Positions 34,201 through 45,860 are shown, counted from the first letter of the stretch. The stretch: DNA of 64,000 bases from Takakia lepidozioides (GCA_030704615.1 CM060732.1:50325053-50389052); one strand, 5' to 3'. The notes: generated from the letters alone by a model not told the origin. A program made the numbers and translations.

Positions 34201-35943
34201 ACTCATGTTCCCTCAGCTTCATCATTTGATGACATTGGGACATCGTGCTCTTCCTTGGGATGCCCTGACTCTGCTGAAAATGGACATGTACACATGCTAA
34301 GCATCCCAGAGACAGAGCTTTTTAAACCATCCAATGTACATTTACCACTCTCCATATACTTCTCACCCTCCTCCATTTTTGCAAGTGTGGCAGGTGAGAT
34401 TGTAATGTGCTCATTACGGCATGCTCTCTTGTTAGTTTTCCCCCTTTCCCTTATGCTGTGCCAACTGAAGGGATGGGTAGGTACCTCTACTTCATTGTGT
34501 ACCTAATGCCTTTCCAACTGGACCAGGAAGTGCTCTGATTGGTGCAGTAGCTTCTGAGGGGATAGTCACATAAGATTTTTTAAACACCGTTGTGTAGTTA
34601 GACATTTAGGCATGTTCAGTTAAGTATTGCAGCTCCTCCTAGCAGAGGTTGTTGGGTCTGTTCAGGAAGATAAAGTGGGTGGCTTCATTGTGGGAAGGTT
34701 TGAAAGGCCAAGTTTTGGATTGTAGCCCTTAATTTCACAATTCTTAGCTTCTGGTTTTGAACACAAACCTTGTTGTGGATCAATCACCATGCTCTCCTGT
34801 GACTTTCCCATCTCATTGCATGCATCAAGCAAAGATTGAACATTCAAACTCTTTTTTTTTCATTGTCTTGTTTTTGGACGAAAGGGAGGTTGACTACTGC
34901 CGAAGCAAGTGTAACTTATGGTGTCACTTGACCCTGATCGGCTTTTTCCCTTCATCGTTTTGGGATATTAATTGTGCTGACAATGACTAGGATGTTGGAT
35001 GCATATACAGGTTAGCTCAACTGGTGCTATCTGCTCACTGGTTGATGTTGCTGGACCTGCTGGTCCAGGGCCACCTCAAACCTCAGCCATTAGTGTAGGG
35101 GTGATGACAGGGGCTGCAGCTGGACCTAGTGAAGCCACTAGCATGGACTTGCAGTATGTGCCAAGGCCCACAAAGTCAAGCTTGTCACTCTCTATGTCGG
35201 GTAGGAGCGGAGACAGCAGTGATTACCACGACTGCAGCGCATCCTCAATGCTTGTGAATGGGGAGACTTCATGGTCCCCCACTAGCCCTGACAGTGGAAC
35301 CCTTGCTCAAGCTAGGGACAGTGCAATGCTTCGGTACAAGGAGAAGAAAAAGACACGCAAGTATGTGACAGACCTTTCTTGGGCCTTGCTTTATCATTTA
35401 TAGTCCTCTTTATAGTTTGCCCAGGCCCAAAGCCAAATGTCTTGATTTTGTTATGATTAGGGGTACAAGTAAATTAAATGCCCATGACCCTTTTACAGTA
35501 TAGAAAGGACAACATCATTCCTTTCTGAGAGAAGGACATATGAATGAGAGAAGATGAGGAGAGAATCTGTACTGCATTGGAGACCTTTCTCCCCATTGAA
35601 TTTATGTTGTGTAGGTATCCGAAATGAGGTAACCATCTTTTTAGATATGCAAATTTGGGGTATGATTAACCCACACAGTCTGAAGTGTACAGCTAATATC
35701 TGAGAGAAGCACACAGTTTGGAGTCGTGGAGAAATACAGTTCATATGGTCTGTTTCATTTGGAAGGTGTGCCATGGGTTAAGTAGCACTGATACTTGTCA
35801 ACTTGTGCAACAGGTTTGAGAAGCGCATTAGGTACGAATCACGCAAGGCCAGAGCAGATATTCGGAAAAGGGTGAAAGGCCGATTTGTGAAGGCAGGGCA
35901 GGCCTATGACTATGATCCCCTCGGTGCTACCAGGAGCTTTTGA
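31259..35943 (+). CDS. CONSTANS-like B-box/CCT transcription regulator (COL9-type)
   Basis: Five exons join in phase: 31259-31867, 33480 (or 33519)-33869, 34078-34393, 34991-35360 and 35814-35943, about 590-604 residues. Residues 1-46 are a B-box ([13 protein letters not shown]...[10 protein letters not shown]) and a second follows ([11 protein letters not shown]...LCQSCDWD), then the group signature [19 protein letters not shown]. The middle is Gln/Pro-rich, with [16 protein letters not shown] and [14 protein letters not shown]. The C-terminus is a CCT domain, [10 protein letters not shown] split by the last intron from [28 protein letters not shown]. This order matches group III CONSTANS-like proteins (AtCOL9 type). 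Such proteins act in the nucleus in light and photoperiod responses; that role is family knowledge. The exon 4 acceptor (34990) is weak and is chosen because it alone keeps phase. Confidence 0.92.
31855..32449 (+). repeat. Tandem duplication spanning exon 1 donor and intron 1 of the COL gene
   Basis: Sequence from GCCAAGGTATTCTCTTAAGACTGG through GGTATAAATGATAG, TGAATAATCTAAACTTGG and GATTTGGTTGCTTCTAG is repeated from 32126 as GCCAAGCTATTCTCCTGAGACTGG. The copied exon end has lost the donor, GT having become CT, so only the first site can be used. Confidence 0.85.
32460..33045 (-). pseudogene. LINE C-terminal fragment inserted in COL intron 1
   Basis: A minus-strand frame (33045-32563) reads [43 protein letters not shown] and [17 protein letters not shown]. 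The ET-EH-x-F-x-CP-x-Y-x-x-IR pattern is that of the zinc-binding tail of LINE ORF2. It sits antisense to the COL gene. Only the 3' portion is present, as is common for 5'-truncated LINEs. Confidence 0.65.
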
Positions 35944-37430
35944 GTGCTCATGGAGTTCCATACATATATTGCTGGGCATTTTTTAGGGGATTAGATTTTG
36001 GCCCAGAGCCCTGAAAAGTCCATTCCCTGCTTTCTTCCTTCCACAATCCAGTGCCCTTTTTTCCCTCTTTCTTCCACAGGTGTTGACAGCACAGCAGTGG
36101 ATGAGAGCTTGGGTGCACTTGGTTCGAAGACAACTTCCATGCCAGCATTTCTGTGATGAGTGAAGCGTTGGGGTGTACTATATAGCTCAAGTGTCAGACC
36201 TCCTTTCTGCAGTGTGAAGGTTTGCAGACTAAAATGTGTTTAAATTGTACAATGTGGTATCCATGCAGTCTAGAGAAATTTCTAGAAGCTGAGTGCCTAC
36301 ATTCGGCAACCCTTCTTCTCTTGAGTTGTGAAATATCATTTGCGCCAGAGGTGTGGCAGGGATCTGTGGGTTTGTGCAATCTGTGGCCCCTTGTGCTTTG
36401 TATTGGCTCCTGGTACAAAAGTGACGTTGGGGATTCTTCTATCAAGTATCATCCTCTGTCCACTACCAGCTGCTGGGTACAGGGTTGTGCAAAAGTCTCC
36501 ATCAAGGACTCCCAATGCACCTGTAAATGCAGTGTTTTATACTCAGACAAAGTCTCGTTCAGGGGTTGCCTAGCCTGTTTTGGTTTAGTGGATGTTTTGT
36601 GCCAATTTTGATCCTTGAAAGCGCAGAGCCCTTGCTTTAATAGGTCTACATGTTCTTGTTCATAAATATATGTGCCTACAACGGTATTTGTAAGGCAAGG
36701 AAATTGTCAACAAAAGCATCATTCATTGAGCTGGGTTGCTTGGCCCGGGCTGCGATCAGCTAATGCAAGTACCAGTTTTTATTCTTTGATACTCAGAGGC
36801 TTGCTTTGTGAACACATGTGTGACTTATGGAGATTTGAGGCAAGTAAACTTCCAGAAACAAAGCATTCTTAATCAGTTGCAAACACTGGAAACTTGACTA
36901 TGAGGTTGAACTTGGACATGTATGGGTGATTCTGTACAAAAACACACCATACCAACTTCATAGCTACTTTGCACAACTTTTCCACTGTCCTCGGACTCTC
37001 TGCATGTATGCCTGGTGTGAGAAATGGGTTTGTGTGAGCATGGGGTAGTCAAAGCAACTCTTCCTGATTACAAATGCTCTTTGTTCCTTTCTAGTCTGCA
37101 GTGGATTGCATGCGAGATGCTTGACTATTACTCTGTTTCACTATCTACTCTGCTCGCCTAGCATTGCACTTCTGATATATCCTTCTCAGAGAATATATCA
37201 GAGATACCCATCTGCTTGGTAATATCTTTGTGAAGCAGCAAACACAGGCAGTAGTCATGAAGGTACCGTGAAGCTTCTGCAGACAGCAACAGTGTTTGTA
37301 AAGCCCATCAAAACAAAGCCCATCAAAAGCCTATCACCTCCTTATAAAAAGCCTGAATGAATGGGAGAGGATGACTGGAATGGAATTCATCCACTCTCAT
37401 TGGAAGCTTGAGAAGATCGATAGAGAAAGT
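35944..37430. other. COL 3' region and intergenic spacer
   Basis: No separate gene was recognised. The first few hundred bases are presumably the COL 3' UTR. Short frames lack any domain or conserved feature. Confidence 0.5.
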
Positions 37431-37457
37431 GAGAGAGAGAGAGAGAGAGAGAGAGAG
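37431..37457 (+). repeat. (GA)n microsatellite in 5' leader of the complex I gene
   Basis: About 13 GA dinucleotides lie 46 bp upstream of the ATG at 37503, in the probable 5' UTR. Confidence 0.95.
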
Positions 37458-37502
37458 GCGGTAGAGGTGAAGAAGGGCAGGCAGAAACAGGGCGCAGAAA
37501 CT

Positions 37503-37916
37503 ATGTTCTTGAGAAGATTAGCAGGGCCTTTGCTGGCGGCTGTGAAGGAATCCACAGGGCTTGTGGGTCTTGATGTGGTACCCAATGCCCGGGAGGTGCT
37601 TATCTCTCTGTACCAGGAAACCCTGCAGGCAGTGGAGCCCATCCCTGAATCAGCGCAGTACAGAAAATCGGTGGAGTCTGTGACGCAGCACCGTCTAAAG
37701 GTGTGTGAGGAGGAGGAGGATTGGGAGAATATTGAGAAGAAGATCGGATGTGGGCAGGTTGAAGAGCTCATTGTTCAAGCGCAGGATGAGCTGCAACTTA
37801 TTCCCAAAATGGTCGAGTGGAAGCCATGGGAGGTTCCCGAAGGTTACAAAGTAGAGGTGATTGAAGATGATGACTCCATTCCTGCGCACATTCCTATCCA
37901 TCGGTCGAGATCATAA
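37503..37916 (+). CDS. NDUFA5: NADH dehydrogenase (ubiquinone) 1 alpha subcomplex subunit 5 homolog
   Basis: A 137-residue intronless frame starts at ATG 37503. It reads RRLAGPLLAAVKESTGLVGL, DVVPNAREVLISLYQETLQ, AVEPIPESAQYRKSVESVTQ, HRLKVCEEEEDWENIEKKIG and ends with KMVEWKPWEVPEGYKVEVIE. This is the characteristic layout of the ETC complex I NDUFA5/B13 family (TGL-GL-V, Y-x-TL, I-x-x-Y-R, E-x-x-WE, PW). The product is an accessory subunit of the matrix arm of mitochondrial complex I. The upstream in-frame extension runs through a GA repeat (Glu-Arg)n and is unlikely to be translated. An AATAAA occurs at 38091. Plant homologs are about 160-170 residues, so this one is slightly short at the C-terminus. 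Confidence 0.93.
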   Translation: MFLRRLAGPLLAAVKESTGLVGLDVVPNAREVLISLYQETLQAVEPIPESAQYRKSVESVTQHRLKVCEEEEDWENIEKKIGCGQVEELIVQAQDELQLIPKMVEWKPWEVPEGYKVEVIEDDDSIPAHIPIHRSRS

Positions 37917-38090
37917 AGAAAGGTGCTTCTGGTTCTATCCCTACTTGCCCTTGTTAACCACGGCGGTTGTGGGCTTCCTACAGTGCGTCAAGATGAATTC
38001 GACGATGCTTATATGGCATTGAGCATTTGTATGCAGTTGCTGTGTTCCCATTTTGCCCAGAACTGTGCGTCCAAGGGTAATTCTTTTTCA

Positions 38091-38096
38091 AATAAA
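38091..38096 (+). terminator. Candidate polyadenylation signal for NDUFA5
   Basis: AATAAA lies 175 bp downstream of the NDUFA5 stop codon, in an AT-rich context. Confidence 0.45.
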
Positions 38097-38099
38097 TTC

Positions 38100-40150
38100 A
38101 AGTGAATTGTATACATTGGTACTGTTATTTGCCGCACTTTGGGATGCTCTGTGAGCGCCTTCTTCGCTGTGTTACTCAATCTCCAAGTGCTCCTGTTTTG
38201 ATCCGATAGACTGTCCATACTGCAGTTAGGGCATCGATGCTCAATTGTTTGTTTTCTTTTAGTGCTTCCCCCTTTAATGCTACGTCATCTGTAACGAGTA
38301 TGATGGTTGAGTGTGACCTTATGATGTGATGCTGTTTGCTATCGAGGTTAGGTAAGGTCCTTGGAAGTTTTTGTTGAACAATATGGAAAAATTATGATTC
38401 AATCCTGAGGAGTTTAGGGCATATCAACCAACTTGTCAGATCCTCAAACAATAGCTCTTCCAAGGAGTCTGGTGTATCCATTTGAATGGACTTTCTCCTC
38501 GTAACCTATATGTTTGTAGGTAACAGAGTTTTAACCAAAGGAAGGTGCGATGGCTCCCAGCACCTATTGGATTGGGCTATAGAATGGGTCCCTCCTCAGC
38601 TTCCATGCCATCAACTGTGTGTGCCTGTCACTCTGTGATGTTTGTTCAACATGGACAGAACAATCAGTAATCAATTTCTCAAAAGAATATGAATCTGTGA
38701 CCTTCATTGGATTTCACAAAGAACTCACACTATTTACAGCGGCATGGTTATTAGAGTATGAAACAGATATCTACAGTGCTGTTTGCAACTTTTTCACCAT
38801 GAGAACATGTGAGGGGCTGGATAATTACCGAGGTCAATGATCCTCAGAAGTGTAACTTACCTGGGGTTGAGATGGTGTCCTTTCCTACTTCCTCACATGG
38901 TTTCAGGAATGGGGTGAAGTTCATGATGTCACCATAGGGGCTGACAATGGCCAATGGATCTTACTTGATATGAGCTGTAGATATGAGTGAAGAAGGTAGA
39001 AGGAAGAGTACCTACAATTGCCTCATTGGAGCAAGCCTAGGAAAATTCTTCGAGCTATAATCACCAGGAAGTATTGGGTATCCTCTTCACATGACTGTCT
39101 ACTACTTCAATCTCAACTAATGTCTCAACTGGCCTGTCAATGCTGAATTCCTGTTTATGACAAGAGGAGGGAAGGCTTATACTACTGTCATCGAGTTTTC
39201 AGTCTGCTCTGCCTATTCAGAACTTGGGTCTTTGGTTGTGTCTGAGTATTTCCTGGATGATGTTTTGGGAGAAAAGTTTACTTTTATCAGAAGAGAACTG
39301 CTACCAATCCAGATACATTCTATTCAGCAGGTGCAATGTTCAGCTCTGTGTTCAACGTCATAAGAACCTCTACTGAAACATTAAGCTCAGAATTTTGACC
39401 TTGTAACCTCTCATGCACCATGAAACTTGAACCTCCTCTGTCTCCATACAGATTGATAATTGCCCTCTCTTTGAAACTGGCAACCCACACACCATTGGTG
39501 TACTACTACTAGCCATCCACTTAAGATTTTGGCTATAGATACATTGTAGCAAACGAGGTACCACTGTGTTGATTATGTATGATGACCAATGATTGGTATC
39601 TTTCCACTCGATCAATTTTTCTGGTCCAGAAAGAGCTGCAAGAAGGATCGAAGTAACGGATTGGTTCCTACAAAATGAGAGGCTGCAGTTGATGTTGGGA
39701 TGTACACTCTTCAGCAGCAAGCTGCCTTCTCTTTTCAACCCTAGCAGATATACCAGCTTGTAATCCTTCCAAGATCTGTCTTGTCCCTTGATTACTTGTA
39801 GAGATTTGCTCCTTGGACTGCTTTGATTCAATGATGGCATTGTGGTATGGCACTCAGAATGTGACAAAGTCACACTGTGAAAGCTCCTCTTAGAAGAGCA
39901 TGATAACAGTTGCAGGCACATTGCTTTCACTAGGAAGACTAACTGAGCATTTCCATGTTTGAAAGAGACATCATGAGACAACCTTTTAAGAGAAGATCAA
40001 ATTTCTTTGGGGATAAACCGGACACTAATTGCTCTAGTGAGCCACCTTCCTCAACACCATTAACATTTGCGAAAGAGGTCATGCAGCTAACTGCACATTG
40101 GTCAACAAAGCAACTGAAGAACACATAATAACTTAGCACATGTTGGCAGC
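38100..40150. other. No gene recognised
   Basis: Short reading frames on both strands show no recognisable domains. No repeats of note were seen. Confidence 0.45.
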
Positions 40151-40165
40151 CTATAGATTATCCTT

Positions 40166-40250
40166 TCATCCATCCATCCATCCATGTTGCATTTCCAGCG
40201 TCCAAAGATGGAGGAACCAAGTTGGTTGGATGACATCCATCCATCCATGT
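40166..40250 (+). repeat. (ATCC)n microsatellite, two blocks
   Basis: CATCCATCCATCCATCCATG at 40168-40187 and ACATCCATCCATCCATGTGC near 40230 flank an AAGATGG-rich spacer. Confidence 0.9.
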
Positions 40251-40313
40251 GCATGGACTGTAAAGAGAGAGGGAAGACCTGGATCTATCATTAATCTCTT
40301 GTGCTCTTGGAAA

Positions 40314-40697
40314 ATGGACTCGAGCGCAGTTGAAGGAGCCGCTTGTAGTGTCATTGAAGAGGGCATTGGAGATGGCTGCATGTTTTGAGGTTCGCAGGGA
40401 GCCTCACAAGGGGTCCTTGCTTCCCGAAGAATATGCAAGGAGGATGAAGAGACGTAACAAAGAGAAGGAAGAATTGGTTTACGCGTTTGGGGCCTCTTGC
40501 AAAATGGACTCAAGCGCCTCTCACATGGAGGCGCTTGCTGCTTCACTGAAGAATGCATTGGAGGTGGCTTCATATTTTGAGGTTCGCAAGGAGCCTCACA
40601 AGGGGTCCTTGCTTCCCGAAGAATATGAGTGGAGAATGAAAAGACGTAAAGAAGAAAGAGAAGAATTGGTTTACGCGTTTGGGGCCTCTTGTTACAA
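40314..40697 (+). repeat. Tandem duplication encoding a 63-residue module
   Basis: Two adjacent copies begin ATGGACTC (40314 and 40504). The second reads MDSSASHMEALAASLKNALE, VASYFEVRKEPHKGSLLPEE, YEWRMKRRKEEREELVYAFG. The first reads the same from SLKRALEMAACFEVRREPHK onward after an indel near its start. Within the shared part the period is 189 bp (63 codons), so the frame is kept. The module is not recognised. Its preserved frame and mostly synonymous-looking or conservative changes suggest it once was coding. No host gene structure is visible around it. Confidence 0.7.
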
Positions 40698-40914
40698 GGG
40701 GCAGGAGGGGTGCTTGAACATCACCTCCTGCTCCCGGTTTACACTAGACATAGGATGGGAACTGAATGCGCGTGTGCAAGGCTTGCGATCCCCGGAGCTA
40801 ACCGGAGGGCCCACGTGGGCCTACGGTCAAATCCCCACCCTCGCTTCCCTCATGTATGCTTCACACCCCACCAAGGGTCCCGTGCTCCATGGTCCCACCA
40901 CGGCGCTCCCTTGT

Positions 40915-41125
40915 CCCCGCTCCTCCGCTCCCCTATTATTGCTCCCCGCTCCTCTGCTCCCTGTTATTGCTCCCCTCTCCTCCGCTCCCCTGTTATTGGA
41001 GCGGCGAAGCAGTAAAACAGGGGAGCAATAGCACAAAGGAGCCGGGAGTAGTAACTCAAGGGAGCAGTAACAGGGAGCGGCAACATAGGGGAGCGAGGAG
41101 AACAGGGGAGCTGCGGACACACAGG
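40915..41125. repeat. Inverted minisatellite of GCTCCCC/GGGGAGC units
   Basis: The left half consists of GCTCCTCCGCTCCCC-TATTATT-like units (40918-41000) and the right half of GGGGAGCAATAGC and GGGAGCAGTAACAGGGAGCG units (41020-41110). CTCCCCTGTTATTG (40983) and CAGTAAAACAGGGGAGC (41011) pair across a short loop. Confidence 0.8.
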
Positions 41126-41244
41126 AGAGTGGCGAACATGGGAGCAGCAATTGGCGGAGATCCGCTTGAGGGACTTAGAAATTTTTTGGAGATGCAAAAA
41201 ACTATTGACGTATTCGTCAAATTCTTAATCATACAACTTTCATC

Positions 41245-41312
41245 GCACCAGGGGTATAGTTTGAACCCAGCACCCGTGCAAATAAATGCACCCAACCACC
41301 AAGCTACCCGCC
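41245..41312 (-). mobile_element. tRNA-like SINE head
   Basis: On the minus strand the sequence reads GGGTAGCTTGGTGGTTGGGTG then GCTGGGTTCAAACT, fitting A- and B-box elements at tRNA spacing. No cloverleaf acceptor stem is evident, so it is listed as a SINE-like fragment. Confidence 0.5.
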
Positions 41313-41481
41313 GCTTCATTGTCATATCTTGTTTTTTTTAATTTTTCTACTATTATACAGGCAATAACGGCACGACTGGGGCGGGGGGTGGGGATTTGAC
41401 TGCGGGCCCCGCCAGGGGCAAGCCCTGCCCATCGTACCGGCAGGCTGCGCATTCAACTCCCATCCTATGTCTAGTGTGTTT

Positions 41482-42045
41482 CAGTGTTGGAATGGTTTAC
41501 CGATAAGAAACTGGTATCAATATTGGTATGTATATTGGTATAATGTACCAGACCAATCTGGTATCACCTCAGGCCACTACCTAGCATATACCCATATTGG
41601 CCTGGTATCTGCTTCTTGATACTATGGACGATACCCTATCAGTCTGGTGGTTGAAAATTTGGTACCTGATACCAGTACCAGATCCATTTTTCTGAGGTAA
41701 ACCTGGTATCAATACTTTGGGAACTTGAGGAATACCTTGAGGAATACAATCAATGAGAAGCATGATTGTACGCATTTATATGAGAAGTGGGCCTTCAAAA
41801 TTTAACATATCACGAGACTTTTTGATACCAGACCAGTATTGATAATACCCTGGTATCAATTTCTAAAAACTCTTGCCATTGATACCCTAAAACACCACAC
41901 CTATCAGGTATTATTGATACCACCATGGTATCCAAATCTCAGATTTCTGCCGATACCAAGTACCTCCCTGGTATCACAATTGGCCGGAGGCCTATATACC
42001 AGTACCAGCCCGTTGTGTTCAAAATACGACACCAGTCCAACACTG
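41482..42045. mobile_element. hAT-like non-autonomous element rich in TGGTAT (564 bp)
   Basis: The left end CAGTGTTGGAATGGT matches the complement of the right end ACCAGTCCAACACTG at 14 of 15 positions. Flanking octamers GTGTGTTT (41474-41481) and GTGTGTTC (42046-42053) differ at one position. Inside, GGTATCAATA and ATACCAG motifs recur, as in the elements at 16.6-17.8 kb. There is no coding capacity. Confidence 0.82.
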
Positions 42046-42734
42046 GTGTGTTCCCTGCTCCCGCGACCCTGAAAAAGGGCTTTGCAAAAAAGAAAAGAAA
42101 AAAAAAGGGTCCTTTTGGACCCACCCACGCGGTCTGGGGATAAATTAGGGTTCCTCCCAGAGTTCTGAAATGCGGTGTGGACAGTCAAATCTGGTTATCT
42201 TGGAATTGAGGACAAGGCACATGCAAATGCAAGAGCATCGTTATCTCTTTGTCACAAATCAGACAGGCTTCATGTTTGTGGAGGTATATACCAACTTATT
42301 TAGTTGCTGTGAGGCAGGTGCCACTTTGGATGGATGGATCGGGGAGAAAAACATACCAATGTTTGCAATCTATGCTTCACGCTGCCCGCATCTTGCAGCT
42401 CACTGAGGTGAGAAATCATCTCTGTTATGGATTTCTGCATAGAGCCCTTCTCATATTTCATAGCTCAGGTTGTGCTTTTGAGTTCTCAAACAGATTTTAA
42501 TCTTTTACGAAGTTCTGCAACACTGGCATTGCTCATTCCCTTTTTAGAACATGGGGTGACTGTCTTTGCAGACAGAACTGTACTTTGTTGAAGATGGTGA
42601 CTGTGGTCCGTTCAGCATCCGAAATGAGATGCAGGCGCTGCTCTCTCTGCATGCAACTGTTTGCGACTGGGCTTGAAACAGAATCGGGTTACCGTACAAT
42701 CAGAAGTTGTTTCCCCCACCTTGAGAGGGAAGGG

Positions 42735-43880
42735 TGCAGGGAATCCTATGAGCTGGACGATGGGGGTTCCTTTTGGGTGGCCAACGCATCCGCTTCGTTT
42801 CCAAGGGTGGCAGAAGAAGTTGAGACCCAGTTGAATAGGTACATGTCTCTCTTTTGTATGCATACTGCTGTCTTCTGATGTGTGGATATTTAATTGAAGT
42901 CTGTCACTTGTTCAAGGAGTCAAATTGTGTTTATGCTGCCAGGCACAGCAATTGACAGTGTATGAGCCGAACTTTATCTTAAAGACGGGTCCAGACTTAC
43001 AGTTCTGGAGATTACTTGTGGGTCATTCAATGGGGTTTAACTGCAAAGTCATGGACCAGGTACAGACAGGAGGTCAGTAGAAGGACTGGGGGTGGGAAAG
43101 AGGGAAATTTTGATGAGCGGAAGCTATTGGGCAACACCAAGCATCTGATGAGTGCTGTCAACTCACTACCAGAGCTGACAGAGAGAAAAAGGATGATTTG
43201 ACAAGCACACCAACATTGCCACATATGTTGAACAAAGGCAGTGTTGTCAATACGGCCCTTTTGGCAACTCTCAAAGAGAAAGGCACCAAGGAGGACAAAT
43301 TGCGTCTTGCTGTAGTGTACTTGTTGGCTGCTGAAACTACACCCCCATCTGAAGTGGAGGCTGTGGAATCAGTGCTCCAGGCAGCAGAGGTGGATCTTTC
43401 CGCTTTTCTGTATGTGAAAAGAATAAAATCATTGAATATTCAGCTCTCTTCAGCACAAGCTGCTAATGGAAGCAACCTTGGTGTGTGTGGGCGAGAAGCC
43501 ATGAGCAGGCCCTGAGTGCGGTGACAGCTGGAGTGAAAAGTCTCCTGTCAGGTGGGTGACAGGTGGCTCTCACAAGAGCAGTGGAGCTTGATGGAGGTCA
43601 GACTGGCGCCTGACAACAGAATCATATCTTCTCTTTGATCCCAAAGCACCTAAAGGTAATTCAGGTTGCAAGGGGCCCTTTAAGGAGGCCATTGTGTTTA
43701 TGATTGGGGGGGGCAATTACCTTGAGTAGGGCAGTCTGCAGGAATTTGCACAACGACAGCAGCCTGCCAAAAATATTATCTATGGCACCACTGAAATTTT
43801 GTCTGGGAGAGAGTTTTAGGATCAGCTTGTTGTGCTTGGGGCGGAAGATGGGGTTGGAGGAACCACTGCAAGGTCTACGT
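42735..43880 (+). pseudogene. SLY1: SLY1 (Sec1/Munc18 family) pseudogene fragment
   Basis: Successive frames match the C-terminal half of plant SLY1: SYELDDGGSFWVANASASFP, RVAEEVETQLNRY; then TGGGKEGNFDERKLLGNTKH, LMSAVNSLPELTERKRMI; then KEKGTKEDKLRLAVVYLLAA, SEVEAVESVLQAAEVDLSAF, YVKRIKSLN; and finally, with frame changes, KGPFKEAIVFMIGGGNYLE and NIIYGTTEIL. SLY1 controls SNARE pairing in ER-Golgi traffic. Intron-like sequence remains around 42840-43000, so this is not a processed copy. A one-base insertion at 43197-43200 and several stops after 43515 show that it is broken. The N-terminal half was not found nearby. Confidence 0.88.
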
Positions 43881-43899
43881 CTTAGTTAAAGTAGGGTTT

Positions 43900-45860
43900 G
43901 TTTTACCATACATCTCCCTCTGCCCTGCCAGTGCTGGATTCAGCAACATGATCTTGGGTTGCAAGGTTCACACTTCACACTGTAGGTCAGTGTATTGAGT
44001 TGCTCAAACATAGCAGCTATTAATCTAGCAACAAGATGAAATTTGGAGGTCAAGGCCTATATGCCCAAACCTGTCTTTGTAGGAGTCAATAGTTTTAGTC
44101 CTTGTGATTCAGTGGAAGTCTAGCATGATTGCTTGACTGGGAGGCATCCCTTGTCAGGAAAATGTTGTACTGGAAAAAAGCTTGTTGGGTTCTGTATACT
44201 TCTTCTTTCAGACCTTCATTGGGTCTGTCAGGATTGTGATGTGCCGACTACCTCTGTCTGGCTTGGTCTGGATTGTAATGAGGCCAGCAGGTTGTGGGGG
44301 TCATACTTCTTCTACCTTGGATGTGGCTATGGCTATCTCCATTTGAACATTGCCTATTACTCAAAATCAAGTTCAAAGTGTACTAGGCTCCCACTGTCGG
44401 ATGGCTTTGCATAGACCGAGGGTGACATTCACCTTGACATGGTAAGATGACTTGAGATTAGTGATGTTTAGCTCTGGACTACTTGAGGTTGAAGGACCCT
44501 GTAGGCCGCAAAGATTAGAGAGCTAGATTAGAGAGTTTTATTTTCTGTTTTGTATTTTCATCTTAAAACAGGAGACAGAGGCCCTGGTAAGCACTGACTA
44601 CAGTGTGTGTGCCTTGCTCTACTTCAGGTGGATTCCACTACTGGGCAGCATTGCAGGCCATGAAGATTTGAGAGCTCTGCTTGCAGGTGTTCATCGATGC
44701 TTTTGGTTGAAATTTCGTCTTCTCTTTTCTCTCCACAGCTAAACAGGGACACAGTGAATTCCAACATGTGAAACACTCGGCCTGAGATGTATCAATGGAA
44801 CCACCTGTCTGAGGCTCAACTTCTTGAACGTCTAGGTTGGCCATGATCCCGAAGATTCTGCTGCTCACTGGGAGTGATGTTAGAGGTGCCCAACAGGCGT
44901 GTGATACCTTGTCTTTGGTGAATTAATGGCTACTGATAGTCACAGATTTTCGCAAGGAGAACTGTCTCAAAGTTGCGTCCCATCCTCCGCAACTGCACAC
45001 TCACTCAGGCTTTGGTTTTTGTTGCAATGTTTTGTTTCGTGCAAAAGACTCTATGTAGTAAAGGTGAACCTTGCAAGCTGGGTTTGATTTGTCACTGCGA
45101 GCGATGGCACCTCAGTTGCTGATACACCAAGAGGGTTAGTGATGCAGTCTGATGCTATTATGGTCTTGGATCATGCCACTAATTTTGTGATTTGGACGGT
45201 AGACTGTGTGCTGATTCCGGGGTTACCTTTCTGGACGAATTGAAATACTCTCAATTCATTCTGTTACACCTCTCAAGTGGAAATGGAAGGCATTTCTGAT
45301 GGATCATTTGTCTTTTGGTGGATGATGTTGGAGAGTATGCTTGATAACCAGTCCACTGGGAGAGGGGCACACATTCTGTTTCTAGTCAGGCCTTCATGAG
45401 TGACAGGCACTTTCCAGGAAATCTCGGTGCATGTTCACCAACGACTCACAAATGAGCACACCCTCTCAAGACCATGATTCTTGTTGTTGCAAATAAAGCA
45501 TCGAAGCTGTAGTCAAGGCTCAGAAAACCTCCAAGTATAAAGAAAACCTATTACAATGGTGCACAAAACCATGAAACTTATATACAATCTAAATAATTCT
45601 TGGCAGACCATCCCAAGACCATCCCTCCCCTCAAAGTTGAAACACATCTACCAGGCTTTCGACTGAACTTTATCTTAGTTGTGCCAAACCATCTTTGCAG
45701 GCAATTCCCCATACAGGTTTACAGTATACAAGTTTAAAGTAATGAATATCCTCATCTCTATCTCAGAATAGTTTGGAGGTAACCAACAATTTGCTCCTGC
45801 ATTTTACAACAGGGGTCTCAGCAATGTAACTATAGCTGGCCAGGGAATTGGATGTATAAT
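43900..45860. other. No gene recognised
   Basis: Two kilobases between the SLY1 pseudogene and the PAP gene with only short frames. It may include SLY1 remnants too diverged to read, and the PAP 3' UTR close to 45900. Confidence 0.45.

Noticed and set aside
37371-37502. N-terminal extension of NDUFA5 through (Glu-Arg)n
   Set aside because: It reads through a GA microsatellite. The family start is MFLRRLAG, and mitochondrial homologs lack such an extension.
39370-39981. 203-codon minus-strand frame
   Set aside because: No recognisable domain, biased composition or splice partner. It looks like chance openness.
44638-44868. 76-codon minus frame with Cys pairs
   Set aside because: No family resemblance and no supporting splice sites.
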